Positions 1 to 8,687 of a stretch of 64,000 nt of DNA are shown here, in pieces. The stretch is from positions 62,001 through 126,000 of the forward strand of contig JBCCQH010000001.1 in NCBI GenBank assembly GCA_039024435.1, in the 5' to 3' direction. Both the position numbers and the translations under genes were made by a program. Numbering within the stretch: the stretch's first letter is position 1; every line of letters begins with the position of its first letter. The notes beneath the pieces were generated by a model. It saw only the letters and a program-made list of their open reading frames with translations. It was not told the DNA's origin and made no database searches. This DNA comes from JBCCQH01 sp039024435 (GTDB taxonomy: Bacteria > Bacteroidota > Bacteroidia > J057 > JADKCL01).

Positions 1-156
1 GATGGGCAGAGTGGAGGTGGAGTTGTCCGAGAAATTTATGGTATTGCCACTCTGGGTGAAGCTGAAGTCTGCGTTGCAGTTGGAAGGTTGTGCATACGCG
101 AGGGTACTGAAGAATAGAAGCAACAAGGCAAAGGAGTATTTTCCATACTCTCTCAT
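1..156 (-). CDS. N-terminus of a secreted PKD-like protein, cut by window edge
   Basis: Only the first 52 codons lie in the window and the gene runs off the left end. An ATG at 156 opens a frame that stays open to base 1. The product begins with a classic signal peptide (MREYGK, a Leu/Phe-rich core, probable cleavage after AYA). It is followed by DFSFTQSGNTINFSDNS, the opening strand pattern of PKD-type beta-sandwich domains common in secreted and T9SS-exported Bacteroidota proteins. The domain assignment rests on this short stretch, so the full product is unknown. Export to periplasm or cell surface is well supported. Confidence 0.7.
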   Translation of the reverse strand, partial: MREYGKYSFALLLLFFSTLAYAQPSNCNADFSFTQSGNTINFSDNSTSTLPI

Positions 157-356
157 AGTGATCAAAGTTGGTGAGTGAAAAAATTACGTATTAGCTATGT
201 TCCAAAAGTAGAAGAAGACCCGGAAAAGGCATAGCTGGATGTGGGTAAAAATTACGCGATCAATGAAATAACCACGAATAAAAAATTGACTAGCAGCGAT
301 TTAAATAGTTATTTAATGCAAAATTGATTTGCAATCAATCCAATCCCGTATGACGA

Positions 357-1838
357 TTAGACCAGGCTTTTGAGTGCATGCTCGATTCGCTTGAATAGAT
401 AATCTCGGTCACTCGCATTTGTCTTCGAGTTGATTTGATTGCGGCATTTTGTGAGGTGTTGTCTCGATCCAATTGCGGTTAACACTTTCCGAAAAAGGCG
501 TAAGCGGATTAAGTATTGCTGTTTGCGGGGAGCTCGAAAAAAATTTTGCCTTTGCAGGTAAGCAATTGTGGCATGGCAACTATCCAGCGCATCTTGGGGG
601 TACTGCCCATGGACTTCGGCATTTTCCCATTGTACTTTGATTTTAAAGAACCTTGCCCAAAAGTTCCAAAGTGGATTGCTCGATTTTACCGAATCAAGCA
701 ATTCCAAGGCATATTCGAGTTGTCCGTAACAGTAGGCAAGTACGCCTCGGTTGTACTGGTAAACCAGTTGCCTTTCGTGGGTCGCAACTTTGTCGATAAA
801 CTGTTCCAAGTATTTGGTGCCCAATTCCGGTCGATCAAGGCGGACGGTAATTGCAATCATGTTTTTTAAATGTTCGCCCGGTAGCCGCCCTTTTTCATCC
901 ATTTCGCCTGCTTTGATGCTTCTCCGATAAAGTTCCAGTAGTTCGTGCGTAAATTGTAATTGCTGATCACTGTTTCCTACATTGATGAAATAAACGCAGA
1001 CGCTCTTGAGCCGATGCCACAGGTAAACTCGGCTTTCCCGGTCAATCTTGTTTTGATGGTGCAATAGTGTTTGTTTCAGTTGGGGATACAGCGTGGATGC
1101 TGAACTGAGGTCGCCTTCAGTGATTTTTGCCAGTACAAGATAAAATTTCCGATAAGTAGCGATCAGAGGCTGGTCGGAGTAAGGAATCTGCCCGCTGATA
1201 TGGACCACGGGGTCTAGGAAGGAAAAAGTGATTTTTGCCCCAGGGGCTTGATGGATGAGTGAGTTGGACATTACTTCGATAAGTACTTCCAGAGACTCTA
1301 CGATAAAATAGTTTTCTAGGTCGAGGAGCTGTAGAACATCATTGTGCCGCAGTTTGGGATTTGTATTGGAATTGTCCCAATATTCGCTCATCCGGAAGGC
1401 ATGTTTTGCCAATAGTTCTTTGGCCGATTTTGGGTTATCGTTTTCGATCCATTTTCGCCTGGCTTTTTGGGCAAGTCCGTCCAGGCCACGATCAGTGTAA
1501 ATACGGGATACGATCTGCGCTTTAAGCAGAGGATCATGCTCCAGGTACACCTGGGAAAGGTACCGCAATAAATGTTGCAATAGTTCGGCCATGAGGCGGC
1601 GCATGGAAGATGAATTGTAACTCGGATCATGGTTAGGGTACAACCTCTCCCACATACGCTCATAATCCAGACCCAGCCACGAAGACTTATTTTTCATCAA
1701 CTCTTCGATCACCCGGAACAGTGATTGCATTTGCGGTCGGATGTTTTCCCCTTGCATGATTGCGGAAAAGTCACGCAATTCCTTTTTTGACAACGTTTGA
1801 CGGAGTTGTAAATATTTATTCTGTCGTATTTCTCCCAT
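357..1838 (-). CDS. Large helical protein of unknown function (about 490 residues)
   Basis: I do not recognise a function. The product is soluble, almost entirely alpha-helical by composition, and has no signal peptide or membrane segment, suggesting a helical-repeat (TPR-like) cytoplasmic protein. The ATG at 1838 (MGEIRQNKY) was preferred over the ATG at 1868. It places the first helix about 13 residues from the start, as in two proteins of similar size and layout encoded at 39561-41039 and 42186-43664 (compare TLSKKELRDF here with HLPDKERGHL there). It may be a distant third member of that family, but similarity is weak. The gene stands alone: a secreted-protein gene lies about 250 bases upstream and the truncated PKD-like gene 200 bases downstream. 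Confidence 0.75.
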   Translation of the reverse strand: MGEIRQNKYLQLRQTLSKKELRDFSAIMQGENIRPQMQSLFRVIEELMKNKSSWLGLDYERMWERLYPNHDPSYNSSSMRRLMAELLQHLLRYLSQVYLEHDPLLKAQIVSRIYTDRGLDGLAQKARRKWIENDNPKSAKELLAKHAFRMSEYWDNSNTNPKLRHNDVLQLLDLENYFIVESLEVLIEVMSNSLIHQAPGAKITFSFLDPVVHISGQIPYSDQPLIATYRKFYLVLAKITEGDLSSASTLYPQLKQTLLHHQNKIDRESRVYLWHRLKSVCVYFINVGNSDQQLQFTHELLELYRRSIKAGEMDEKGRLPGEHLKNMIAITVRLDRPELGTKYLEQFIDKVATHERQLVYQYNRGVLAYCYGQLEYALELLDSVKSSNPLWNFWARFFKIKVQWENAEVHGQYPQDALDSCHATIAYLQRQNFFRAPRKQQYLIRLRLFRKVLTAIGSRQHLTKCRNQINSKTNASDRDYLFKRIEHALKSLV

Positions 1839-1895
1839 TGTAATCAATCCCTTGGAAAAGATACACAAAAATTTTGGGGGGTATGAAATAGAAAT

Positions 1896-1916
1896 CCGGG
1901 AGGCTCAGCCTCCCGG
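1896..1916 (-). terminator. Perfect hairpin downstream of the 2088-2504 gene
   Basis: The arms CCGGGAGG and CCTCCCGG enclose a 5-base loop. The hairpin lies between the minus-strand gene ending at 2088 and the next minus-strand gene starting at 1838. On the minus strand it is followed by a modest T-rich run (TTTCTATTTC), so it is a plausible but weak intrinsic terminator. Confidence 0.45.
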
Positions 1917-2087
1917 ACGTTAGGTGGTTTGGGAACTTCCAGAGATCGATTTGTAATCAAACGATGGTTGCCAGGCCCTCCTTCAAAAAATGGTACTCAT
2001 TCTCCCAAGTATTGAAAATAATATTGTTGGGGCGGCAAGAGATCAACTCATTCTTGTCATGGATTTATAAATCTGGCCTTTTCCTCA

Positions 2088-2504
2088 CTAGGGATCAATA
2101 TGATCGATAATCCCAATTTTGTCGAATTTAAAAGTCAACTCCCCAATCTTGCTGGGACACGAGGGCGGCAAATTGCCGAAACAAACAACGGTGAGAACAA
2201 TGGTCTTTGTGTTTGAATCGACGGTGATATCAGACTTCGTGAAGTCAGGAGCAAGATTGACCACGGCGACATCGACCAATTCTCCTTCGTAGCCCAAGCT
2301 CAGCGTGTAGGTCCCGGCGGAGCTTCCAGAAGCTGCATCATGTAAAATGTCACAGGATACAGTTTCCCCCGACCAATTGTGAGGGCTAAGTTTTATCGGT
2401 TGCTGTGAATGTACCTCAGAACCAACGATGGTCAATAAAAAACTACAAACAATGATGAGCGACTTTGGTATGCGCAAATTGCTATATAAACAACTGATAG
2501 TCAT
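2088..2504 (-). CDS. Small secreted protein, unknown function
   Basis: This 138-residue product has a long n-region followed by a hydrophobic stretch (SLIIVCSFLLTIVGS) that reads as a signal peptide, probably cleaved near VHS-QQ. The mature part is short, beta-rich and contains four cysteines (SCDI, VVCF and SCPS regions), so one or two disulphides are possible. No family is recognised. The ATG at 2504 is the first in frame, and a later start would remove the hydrophobic segment. It is separated from its neighbours by more than 200 bases on each side, so it is probably monocistronic. Confidence 0.65.
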   Translation of the reverse strand: MTISCLYSNLRIPKSLIIVCSFLLTIVGSEVHSQQPIKLSPHNWSGETVSCDILHDAASGSSAGTYTLSLGYEGELVDVAVVNLAPDFTKSDITVDSNTKTIVLTVVCFGNLPPSCPSKIGELTFKFDKIGIIDHIDP

Positions 2505-2879
2505 GGTATTAACTTTGAAACATTAAAAAGAGGCATACCAATCCTATTCCAGCCAGTGACCGGTCAAATTTCAACGGGATTCCGTTGGCGCTAATTAGCG
2601 ACAGCACGAAATGGGAGTGGATTTCTAATTCAGGTTCAGCGATCTGGCACGGGTGGCCAGGCAAGGCGATTCATGTTGTTCTTATGTTTAAGAACAAGAC
2701 AAATATTCCGATTTATTTCGCTGTTAATCAGGTGCTTATGGTGAGCAGTGGGTTTGGACCAATAAGTAGTCGTTTACGACCAACAAGTAAAAAAGTACCC
2801 CGATTGGGGTACTTAAATAGTGAAATAAAAAAAACAGATTTGAGATGAAGCGGCGTTCAATAAGTCGTCATGTTTATGG
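2505..2879. other. Intergenic stretch, mostly non-coding
   Basis: This holds the strong minus-strand terminator of the LytTR operon (2787-2814) and presumably the promoter of the 2504 gene. A short TTG-initiated plus-strand frame (2585-2848) has no family features and runs through the terminator, so I do not call it a gene. Confidence 0.6.
2787..2814 (-). terminator. Intrinsic terminator of the ABC/signalling operon
   Basis: There are perfect 9-base arms AAGTACCCC and GGGGTACTT around a GATT loop. Read on the minus strand, the hairpin is followed at once by a T6 run. It lies 65 bases beyond the stop of the LytTR regulator gene (2880), the last gene of the leftward run. Confidence 0.85.
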
Positions 2880-3695
2880 CTATGACCGATTGTGTCCTTG
2901 TTGATCCATCCATTCCTTGAGGCGCTGACGGCCAGATCTGGAGAGGTATACCCGACATGCGGTTTGATTAGGGGAAGACGTCAAAATCAACACGTTGTCC
3001 TCGCGGTTGAATTTTGATATGTAGTCTGGATTGACCCAGAGGCCTCGGTTGACATTGATGAAGCCCAGCCTGGAGTATTTTTCTTTGTAATGGCCAATGT
3101 TTTTGCTCATCACCAGTTCACTTACTTTGAGGTCGGTTCGGGTGGTGAAGAATTTTGTGGTGGAGCCTTCCCCCTCGCAGTAGATGATATCTTTTGGATC
3201 TAGTTTGGCCCAGCCCCGGAGGTGGGTAAGAAAGAATAAATTACCTTCAGTTTCACTCAAAAGATCAATCCTATCTCCCATAGGAACATCTACGCCGCGA
3301 ATAACAAAGCGAGTGATCACCCTTTTGAGATCAAACTCTTCAACGGGCTTTTTCAAGAAAGCGATTGAGCGCTTTTGGAGTCGTTCCTCGAGGCGTACGA
3401 CATCGGGTAAGTAACGACCGTAAGCGGAAACAAATACAACCTCGAAAGGAAAGTTTCTTTTGCTTGCCCGGACTTGCTCGATCAGTTGAAAGCCAGTGTG
3501 GGGCGGAAGTTCAATATCGAGAAATAGGAGGTCAAGTTTGTTCCAATTGTTCTCGACCAGTCTGATTCCCGATTTTACATCACTCGTGGCTCCGATTACT
3601 TTCACGCGGGGAAAGGACTCCTGAAGAATTCGGGTGAGGCGGTCTTGTGCGGCTTTGTGGTCATCCACGATGATCGCATTGATTGTATCGTCCAT
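2880..3695 (-). CDS. LytTR-family response regulator
   Basis: A 271-residue transcriptional regulator. Residues 1-130 form a receiver domain: the acidic pair in IIVDDHKAA, phospho-acceptor Asp60 in LLFLDIELP, the Ser in FVSAYG, and the conserved Lys in FLKKPVE. Residues about 165-265 match a LytTR DNA-binding domain (DIIYCEGEGSTTKFFT, then a GFINVNRGLWVNPDYI core). The frame extends 50 codons upstream, but the ATG at 3695 (MDDTINAIIVDD) gives the usual receiver start and leaves a 22-base gap after the kinase gene at 3718. As the last gene of the operon, it is probably phosphorylated by the LytS-type kinase encoded just upstream. Its targets are not known; self-regulation of the operon is a reasonable guess only. 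Confidence 0.92.
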   Translation of the reverse strand: MDDTINAIIVDDHKAAQDRLTRILQESFPRVKVIGATSDVKSGIRLVENNWNKLDLLFLDIELPPHTGFQLIEQVRASKRNFPFEVVFVSAYGRYLPDVVRLEERLQKRSIAFLKKPVEEFDLKRVITRFVIRGVDVPMGDRIDLLSETEGNLFFLTHLRGWAKLDPKDIIYCEGEGSTTKFFTTRTDLKVSELVMSKNIGHYKEKYSRLGFINVNRGLWVNPDYISKFNREDNVLILTSSPNQTACRVYLSRSGRQRLKEWMDQQGHNRS

Positions 3696-3717
3696 TGTGT
3701 TTATAGTTGATCTGAGT

Positions 3718-4956
3718 TTATTGCTTTTGGGTGCTAATGGGCAGGTAGAGTTGGACGCGCGTTCTCGGAGAATCACCAGAAGTGCGATCAATTTCCATGC
3801 GGTAGCGGTTCTCTCGTTGATCATTGTAGGAATTGAATTTCTCAATTCGTTGCCGAATATTTTGGAGTGATATTGAGAGTCGCGGTCGTGTCCTCAGGCT
3901 GCCGTTTGGAGCTGTTTCCTCCTCGGGGAAACCGACGCCATCGTCCTCAACCAAGACATAGAGAGCATTCTCTCGGCGTTGAAACGAGATTGTGACGTTG
4001 CCTTTTCCTTGCGGTCTCAGACCATGCTTGATGGCATTTTCGAGGAGGGGCTGTACGAGCATGGGAGGAATTTCCAAGTATTGTACCTCGGGAGTTGCTT
4101 TGATTCGGCAGGTGAAGTTTTGGGTGGTGTTGCGGGTGTTTTCAATCGCGATAAATAATTCGAGGAACTCTATTTCCTGGTGCAGGGGAATCGTTTTCTG
4201 GGCCATCATATCAATCGTAAAGTCCAGGAGGTTGCTTAAATTGGTGATGTATGTCTCTGCCTCCTGCCGATCCCCCGCTTTGATGAGTTCGCAGGCTTGA
4301 TTGAGACAATTGCTCAGCATGTGGGGAGGCATCTGATTGCGCAACATCATTGCCGCATCGTCCAAAACGGTCATCTTCTGCAAATCATACGCTCGGGAAA
4401 TGGCGCGCATAATCGTACCGAGTTGTTTTAGGGTTTCATCTTTTGATAGAACAATATCCCGGTATTGGCTCATGGCAAACAGTACGGGGCTGTAAGCCGA
4501 ATTTTGTTCGTAGTGTGTGATCCCAATGACCATGCTGTGGGAAAAATTTGCCTTGAGTGCCGCATACAGGGCTTGGGTGCGCTTTACCTCGGCGGAACCA
4601 AGGTGAAAGTCGAGGGAAATAATTTTGGGCTCGGGACAGATCGACTGAGCAATCCACTCTGCACTGGGAAAGTCAGTACACACCGTCACCTCTTCGAGGC
4701 CTTCTTCTTTGGCCGCTGCGGCTAAAAGATGAAGAATATCGCTCGATGAATCTTCGATCATGATGATGTCGGGAGATTGTTCTTCGAGTTGTACTTCGGA
4801 ATAAATTTGAAGGTCATAGGAACCAGTTAGTCCCACCACTTCCTCAAGGAAGTCCAGGCCGCGTTCGGTGTCGTCGGCGAGTTTTCCTAAATACCGTTCG
4901 CGTTGATGCCAGTCAGCAAAAATGAAGGTGATTTTTTTGAGATAAATTCTGTCCAT
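3718..4956 (-). CDS. LytS-type histidine kinase with N-terminal receiver-like domain
   Basis: A 412-residue soluble kinase. Residues about 190-400 match the His_kinase/HATPase pair of LytS/YehU-type sensors: NQMPPHMLSNCLNQ with the likely phosphorylated His212, the N-box LLENAIKHG, and the G-box DDGVGFPEEE. The usual PHFLFN of this family is changed to PHMLSN, a mild divergence. Residues about 70-185 look like a receiver fold: IIMIEDSSSD, the candidate phospho-acceptor Asp in SLDFHLG, VIGITHYE, and VLSKDE. The same layout occurs in the product of 4973-6916. There is no membrane segment, so input is probably cytosolic. It lies 16 bases after the AAA+ regulator gene and 22 before the LytTR regulator, its likely partner. 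Confidence 0.88.
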   Translation of the reverse strand: MDRIYLKKITFIFADWHQRERYLGKLADDTERGLDFLEEVVGLTGSYDLQIYSEVQLEEQSPDIIMIEDSSSDILHLLAAAAKEEGLEEVTVCTDFPSAEWIAQSICPEPKIISLDFHLGSAEVKRTQALYAALKANFSHSMVIGITHYEQNSAYSPVLFAMSQYRDIVLSKDETLKQLGTIMRAISRAYDLQKMTVLDDAAMMLRNQMPPHMLSNCLNQACELIKAGDRQEAETYITNLSNLLDFTIDMMAQKTIPLHQEIEFLELFIAIENTRNTTQNFTCRIKATPEVQYLEIPPMLVQPLLENAIKHGLRPQGKGNVTISFQRRENALYVLVEDDGVGFPEEETAPNGSLRTRPRLSISLQNIRQRIEKFNSYNDQRENRYRMEIDRTSGDSPRTRVQLYLPISTQKQ

Positions 4957-4972
4957 ATCAGCAATTTTGGGA

Positions 4973-6916
4973 TTAGTGGTGGGTTATCAGCCGCTTGATC
5001 GGGCCGTAAAATTGACGGGACAATGGCCAGTTGAAGGCATTCTGTTCTTTATAAAGAAGTTCCTTCAGTTCAGGACGCAGGTCACTGACCAAAGTGCTCA
5101 AAGTGGTCGGGGCATATCCTTTCTGGCCTTTTTCTATGGTGTGCATTTCAGCCGCGAGTATTTCTCGATTTACCATTTGCCGAGGTTGTAGGCGCACAAG
5201 GGCAATTTCTATGGCGTCGAGTAACTTCGCCGCCTTGCGATGCTTGTTGCGCCTCGGGGATTCTGGATTCTGGCTGAGCAGTACACTTTGAGGGGCGGGA
5301 TAGGGAACGGGCGTGATGGGAAGAAAAAAATCGATGAGATCTTCACTGATCGGTCTTTGATTTTGATGGCGATTGAATTCGACCGCGCGACCGATGACAG
5401 ATTTGAGTTCCCGGACATTGCCCGGCCAACTGTAATCAAGGAGAAGGTTTCTCGCTTTTGGAGAAAGGGAGTCACCCCCCATTTTTGCCAGGAAGTAATC
5501 AATTAGAACTTCGATGTCCTCGGGACGGTGGTGCAACGGCAGGATTTCCGGGAAGTATGCCCCGGCACTTAGGCGGTCGTAAAGGTCGGCCCGAAATCGA
5601 TGGCTGAGAACCATTTCCTCCAGATTTGCATTGGTGGCAAATATCACTCGGACATCGGTGAGCTGGATGACGTCCCGTGTAAACACCGCTCCGACGGGTA
5701 CAACTTCATAGGGTGAAGCAATGGCCCGCAATAGTTTTGCCTGAAACCGCAAGGGAATCTCGGCGACTTCATCCAAGAAGAGGGTGCCTCCTTTGGCTTG
5801 TTCGAAGTATCCTTTGCGCTCAGCAACGTCCGAAGCAACCTTGGCCTTGATCCCAAAGAGCTCACTTTCAAAAAGTTCGGGAACAATGCTCGCACAGTTC
5901 ACCGTGATCATCTTGCGGTGGCGGTTGGGGCCCAGGTTGTGGATCGCATTTGCGATAACCTCTTTTCCGGTTCCTCTCGGTCCCCGAATCAGGACGGGAA
6001 GGGAACTGTCGGCATACCGAATGATGAGAGATTTGATCAATTTTGACTGAGGCGAACCCCCGATGTAGGGCATCGGCAAGTGGGCAAACCTTGGGTCTTC
6101 CTGGTAGCGGGCAAAATCCAGTCCGAGCACCTCAAAAACCCGGTTTGCCTTTGCTTGATCGTATCGCGAGAGTTTTAGTTTTTCCGGATTGTTGTCTGAA
6201 GTCTGGAGCTTTGATCGTTGAATGCCGATTTCGTTTCTCAGAATATTGGCGAGCAAATCTCCTGATCGGGTAAGGGATTTATCAAAAACGTTGTACCCAT
6301 CAGCGTGCATTTGCTGAATGAGATTGACGGCATGTTCTTTCGACTCAAAGTTGGTGATGCCGATCACGGAACTGTTGGGCAACTTCTGGCGCAGCAGTTT
6401 GTACAGGCGGAGGGTTCGCCCTTCCAAGAGTTCTTCAGTCCAGCCAAGTTTAAAGTCCAGGGTAACTACCGCGGGAGGTGCATTGGTTCCTTTCAATTGC
6501 AGCAACCGCTCGATGGTTTCATAGTCGCTGCATACAATGATACGCTGGATTTCTTCTACTTGGGCGGCTGCCTGCAACAGTTCTTTGGTGTATGCCCATT
6601 CGTCTTCGACAATGAGCAAGTCGGGTTCAAGCGACGAAACCTGGGTTGATTCGAGGAGTAAGAAGTCAAAGCGGTGAGGTGGGTGAAGTTCCTCAAGCAA
6701 TTGGATATCGCCATATCCTTTGCCTTCGGGTGCTTTCTGCAGGGCCAACTGTTCGATGAACTGCGACCGGGATGAGTTTTCTGCAAATAAAAAGTAACTG
6801 CTTTCTAGCATAGAATTTGCGGTTTTGGGATGATGCAATTCGATGAAATCAAAAGCTGAGATCTCGCTCAAGTCGATTAGCAGTATTGATTTAACAACCA
6901 CGCCAGAAGGGTCCAA
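4973..6916 (-). CDS. AAA+ NtrC-like regulator with divergent GAFTGA loop
   Basis: The protein has about 647 residues. Residues 1-90 are unique; about 90-230 are receiver-like (LLIVEDEWAY, TLDFKLGW, VIGITNFES, VFDKS). About 280-520 is a sigma-54-activator-type AAA+ domain with Walker A GPRGTGKE, the ELFG motif, Walker B GGTLFLDEVAE, the arginine finger region FRADLYDRL, and the closing YSWPGNVRELK. The segment that should carry GAFTGA reads ELFGIKAKVASDVAERKGYF, so the sigma-54 contact loop is not recognisable. No Fis-type helix-turn-helix is evident at the C-terminus; the last 90 residues are helical and unknown. The frame is open upstream with no ATG; TTG at 6916 or GTG at 6901 is the likely start. 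The gene lies inside the ABC/signalling operon. Confidence 0.82.
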   Translation of the reverse strand: MDPSGVVVKSILLIDLSEISAFDFIELHHPKTANSMLESSYFLFAENSSRSQFIEQLALQKAPEGKGYGDIQLLEELHPPHRFDFLLLESTQVSSLEPDLLIVEDEWAYTKELLQAAAQVEEIQRIIVCSDYETIERLLQLKGTNAPPAVVTLDFKLGWTEELLEGRTLRLYKLLRQKLPNSSVIGITNFESKEHAVNLIQQMHADGYNVFDKSLTRSGDLLANILRNEIGIQRSKLQTSDNNPEKLKLSRYDQAKANRVFEVLGLDFARYQEDPRFAHLPMPYIGGSPQSKLIKSLIIRYADSSLPVLIRGPRGTGKEVIANAIHNLGPNRHRKMITVNCASIVPELFESELFGIKAKVASDVAERKGYFEQAKGGTLFLDEVAEIPLRFQAKLLRAIASPYEVVPVGAVFTRDVIQLTDVRVIFATNANLEEMVLSHRFRADLYDRLSAGAYFPEILPLHHRPEDIEVLIDYFLAKMGGDSLSPKARNLLLDYSWPGNVRELKSVIGRAVEFNRHQNQRPISEDLIDFFLPITPVPYPAPQSVLLSQNPESPRRNKHRKAAKLLDAIEIALVRLQPRQMVNREILAAEMHTIEKGQKGYAPTTLSTLVSDLRPELKELLYKEQNAFNWPLSRQFYGPIKRLITHH

Positions 6917-6970
6917 ATACAGTTTGTGGGAAGTGCGATAACGAGATTTTTCCTGAATCTCAGTGATTGC

Positions 6971-7008
6971 AAGTGTAGCGGGGAAAGGTACCGGTCCGCG
7001 CTACACTT
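6971..7008. repeat. Inverted repeat between kinase-like and AAA+ genes
   Basis: There are perfect 10-base arms AAGTGTAGCG and CGCTACACTT with an 18-base loop, in the 100-base gap between the stop of the 7020-8687 gene and the AAA+ regulator. No T-run follows on the minus strand, so it may be an attenuator, processing site or operator rather than a full terminator. Confidence 0.5.
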
Positions 7009-7019
7009 TTCGCCCCGGT

Positions 7020-8687
7020 TTAATTGCTCAGTGCACTGGATTCCAAAATTGGAAACGAAAATTCGATTTCCACTCCTTTTTGCTTGGAGGAGATAACATT
7101 CCGAATGGAAAAGTACCTTTCTTCCTTGCGCAAGAAGTTTGCCCCAATTGATTGGAGATACTCATTGACTATCTTCAGTCCGAGTCCGGTTGAGTTGGAT
7201 CGGGAGTTGGCGAAGTAATCGCGCCCGAGATGGAGGGCATCCGATGCATTGATCCTGGTCCCTGAGTTGAATACCCGGATGGTGACGGACCGCATCGCTG
7301 TATCTACCTCCCAAAATATCCGAATGGTTTTGTTGGAAATGGGCTTGACATACTTTTCAAGTTGCTCGCGTCGGGGCGATTTTCTCACTATTTGCAGTGT
7401 GCGCTCGGGCTTGCATAGCATCTTGATTGCATTGCCGATGATTTCTTCCATGACCAACTGGATACGTACATGATCCAATCGGATCCGAACCAGCTCAGCT
7501 TGTGGTTGGGGGGGAACGACCTCAATCGCAATTTTGTAGTGCTCCAGGGTCTTGCTGTGGGCCTTTCTCGTTTGGTAGCAGACCGACTCGAAGTCTTTGT
7601 ATTCAAATACTGTGATTTCTGGTTCCTGGATTGATTTGATCAGGAGAGAAATCCGCATTACCAGGTGGGAGACAAACTCACGAACAATTTCCATTTTGGC
7701 GTGAGCTTTGTTTGCGCTGGTAGCATTTAAGGATTTTAAGTGTACCAGTACATCATTGATGGGGATCTCAACTTTTGTCATCAATTGACTTTTGAAGTGA
7801 TGAACGATGTTGAGCTGGACCAACTGTTTTCTAAACCGCAGCATACGCATGTCGGTTGCACTGTAGGTAATATCAAAGACGGAGAACATGAGGTAGTTCC
7901 TGAGAATGACGAGGAATTTGTTGATGTCGAATTCCGGATTTTGGGAACTGTGCTCGGCTTCACCAAAGATGAAAACGCCTCCCCCATCATACGATGGACC
8001 ATTGTTTTCTTCCAGGCGATAGTCAGACTTTTTTGGTAAGGGGAGCAGGATCGCAGAGTTGAGGGTGAGGGGGGCGGCCGGTGATTCCCGGATATTGTTT
8101 TCGAATGTTTGGCCACAAGATTCGAAAAACTCCTGGATTTGTCCCAGCAAAGTGTTCATCTCACGGGCGGGCTCAAGTTGATTGTAATAATTTCCGTAGG
8201 CAATGTAAGGCTCGGGGCTTTCTCCCAGTGTGGTTAAAACCTTACCGCTCTCGTAGTCCAAGGCATAGTACGGAGCCCGATACAGCAATCGGTTGTGGAT
8301 CAAGGGAGCGCCTTTGTACCCACTGACCGGACTTCCAGTAGAAGGATTCAGTTCGACATTTTCTCGCAACAATTGAATATACTGGGTCAGGTTTCTACTG
8401 TCCGAGCAGGCGATTGCCACGTGAAAGTGGCGACGATTTTTATCTGATCGCTCGGTGTCAAACAGAGAAATCTCGATGAGATGCGGTTTGAAGCAATTTT
8501 TTCGACAGAGCCGAATCAAATTGCCGAACAGTTCTTGGATGTCCAATTTGAAAGTCTGAGACTGGAACTGATCCACCTTAAACGGGAATGCATCGTCCGT
8601 TTTGAATTGGTTTCCGATTTTTAAGAGGAGCCGGAAATCGAGCAACTCGATATCCTCAAATAGCTGGTAGGATTTTATTTTACTCAT
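7020..8687 (-). CDS. GHKL ATPase (histidine-kinase-like) protein
   Basis: A 555-residue soluble protein. The last 140 residues match a HATPase_c domain: the N-box-like EEIIGNAIKML, VFNSGTRIN replacing the usual DxGxG motif, and STGLGLKIVNEYL as the G2 box. No clear HisKA or phospho-histidine box was found. The N-terminal 400 residues are unassigned and may be a sensor domain. The ATG at 8687 overlaps the stop of the ATPase gene (8680) in an ATGAGTAA arrangement, so translation is probably coupled to the transporter. This start was preferred over the ATG at 8717. The protein could be a transporter-linked kinase feeding the receiver-like domains downstream; that link is inferred from gene order only. 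Confidence 0.78.
   Translation of the reverse strand: MSKIKSYQLFEDIELLDFRLLLKIGNQFKTDDAFPFKVDQFQSQTFKLDIQELFGNLIRLCRKNCFKPHLIEISLFDTERSDKNRRHFHVAIACSDSRNLTQYIQLLRENVELNPSTGSPVSGYKGAPLIHNRLLYRAPYYALDYESGKVLTTLGESPEPYIAYGNYYNQLEPAREMNTLLGQIQEFFESCGQTFENNIRESPAAPLTLNSAILLPLPKKSDYRLEENNGPSYDGGGVFIFGEAEHSSQNPEFDINKFLVILRNYLMFSVFDITYSATDMRMLRFRKQLVQLNIVHHFKSQLMTKVEIPINDVLVHLKSLNATSANKAHAKMEIVREFVSHLVMRISLLIKSIQEPEITVFEYKDFESVCYQTRKAHSKTLEHYKIAIEVVPPQPQAELVRIRLDHVRIQLVMEEIIGNAIKMLCKPERTLQIVRKSPRREQLEKYVKPISNKTIRIFWEVDTAMRSVTIRVFNSGTRINASDALHLGRDYFANSRSNSTGLGLKIVNEYLQSIGANFLRKEERYFSIRNVISSKQKGVEIEFSFPILESSALSN

Noticed and set aside
2585..2848. Small plus-strand frame of 87 codons
   Set aside because: It begins with TTG, has no family features and runs through a strong terminator of the opposite strand.
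4973..6916. Classification as an ordinary sigma-54-dependent activator
   Set aside because: The GAFTGA loop and Fis-type helix-turn-helix are missing, so standard sigma-54 activation cannot be claimed.
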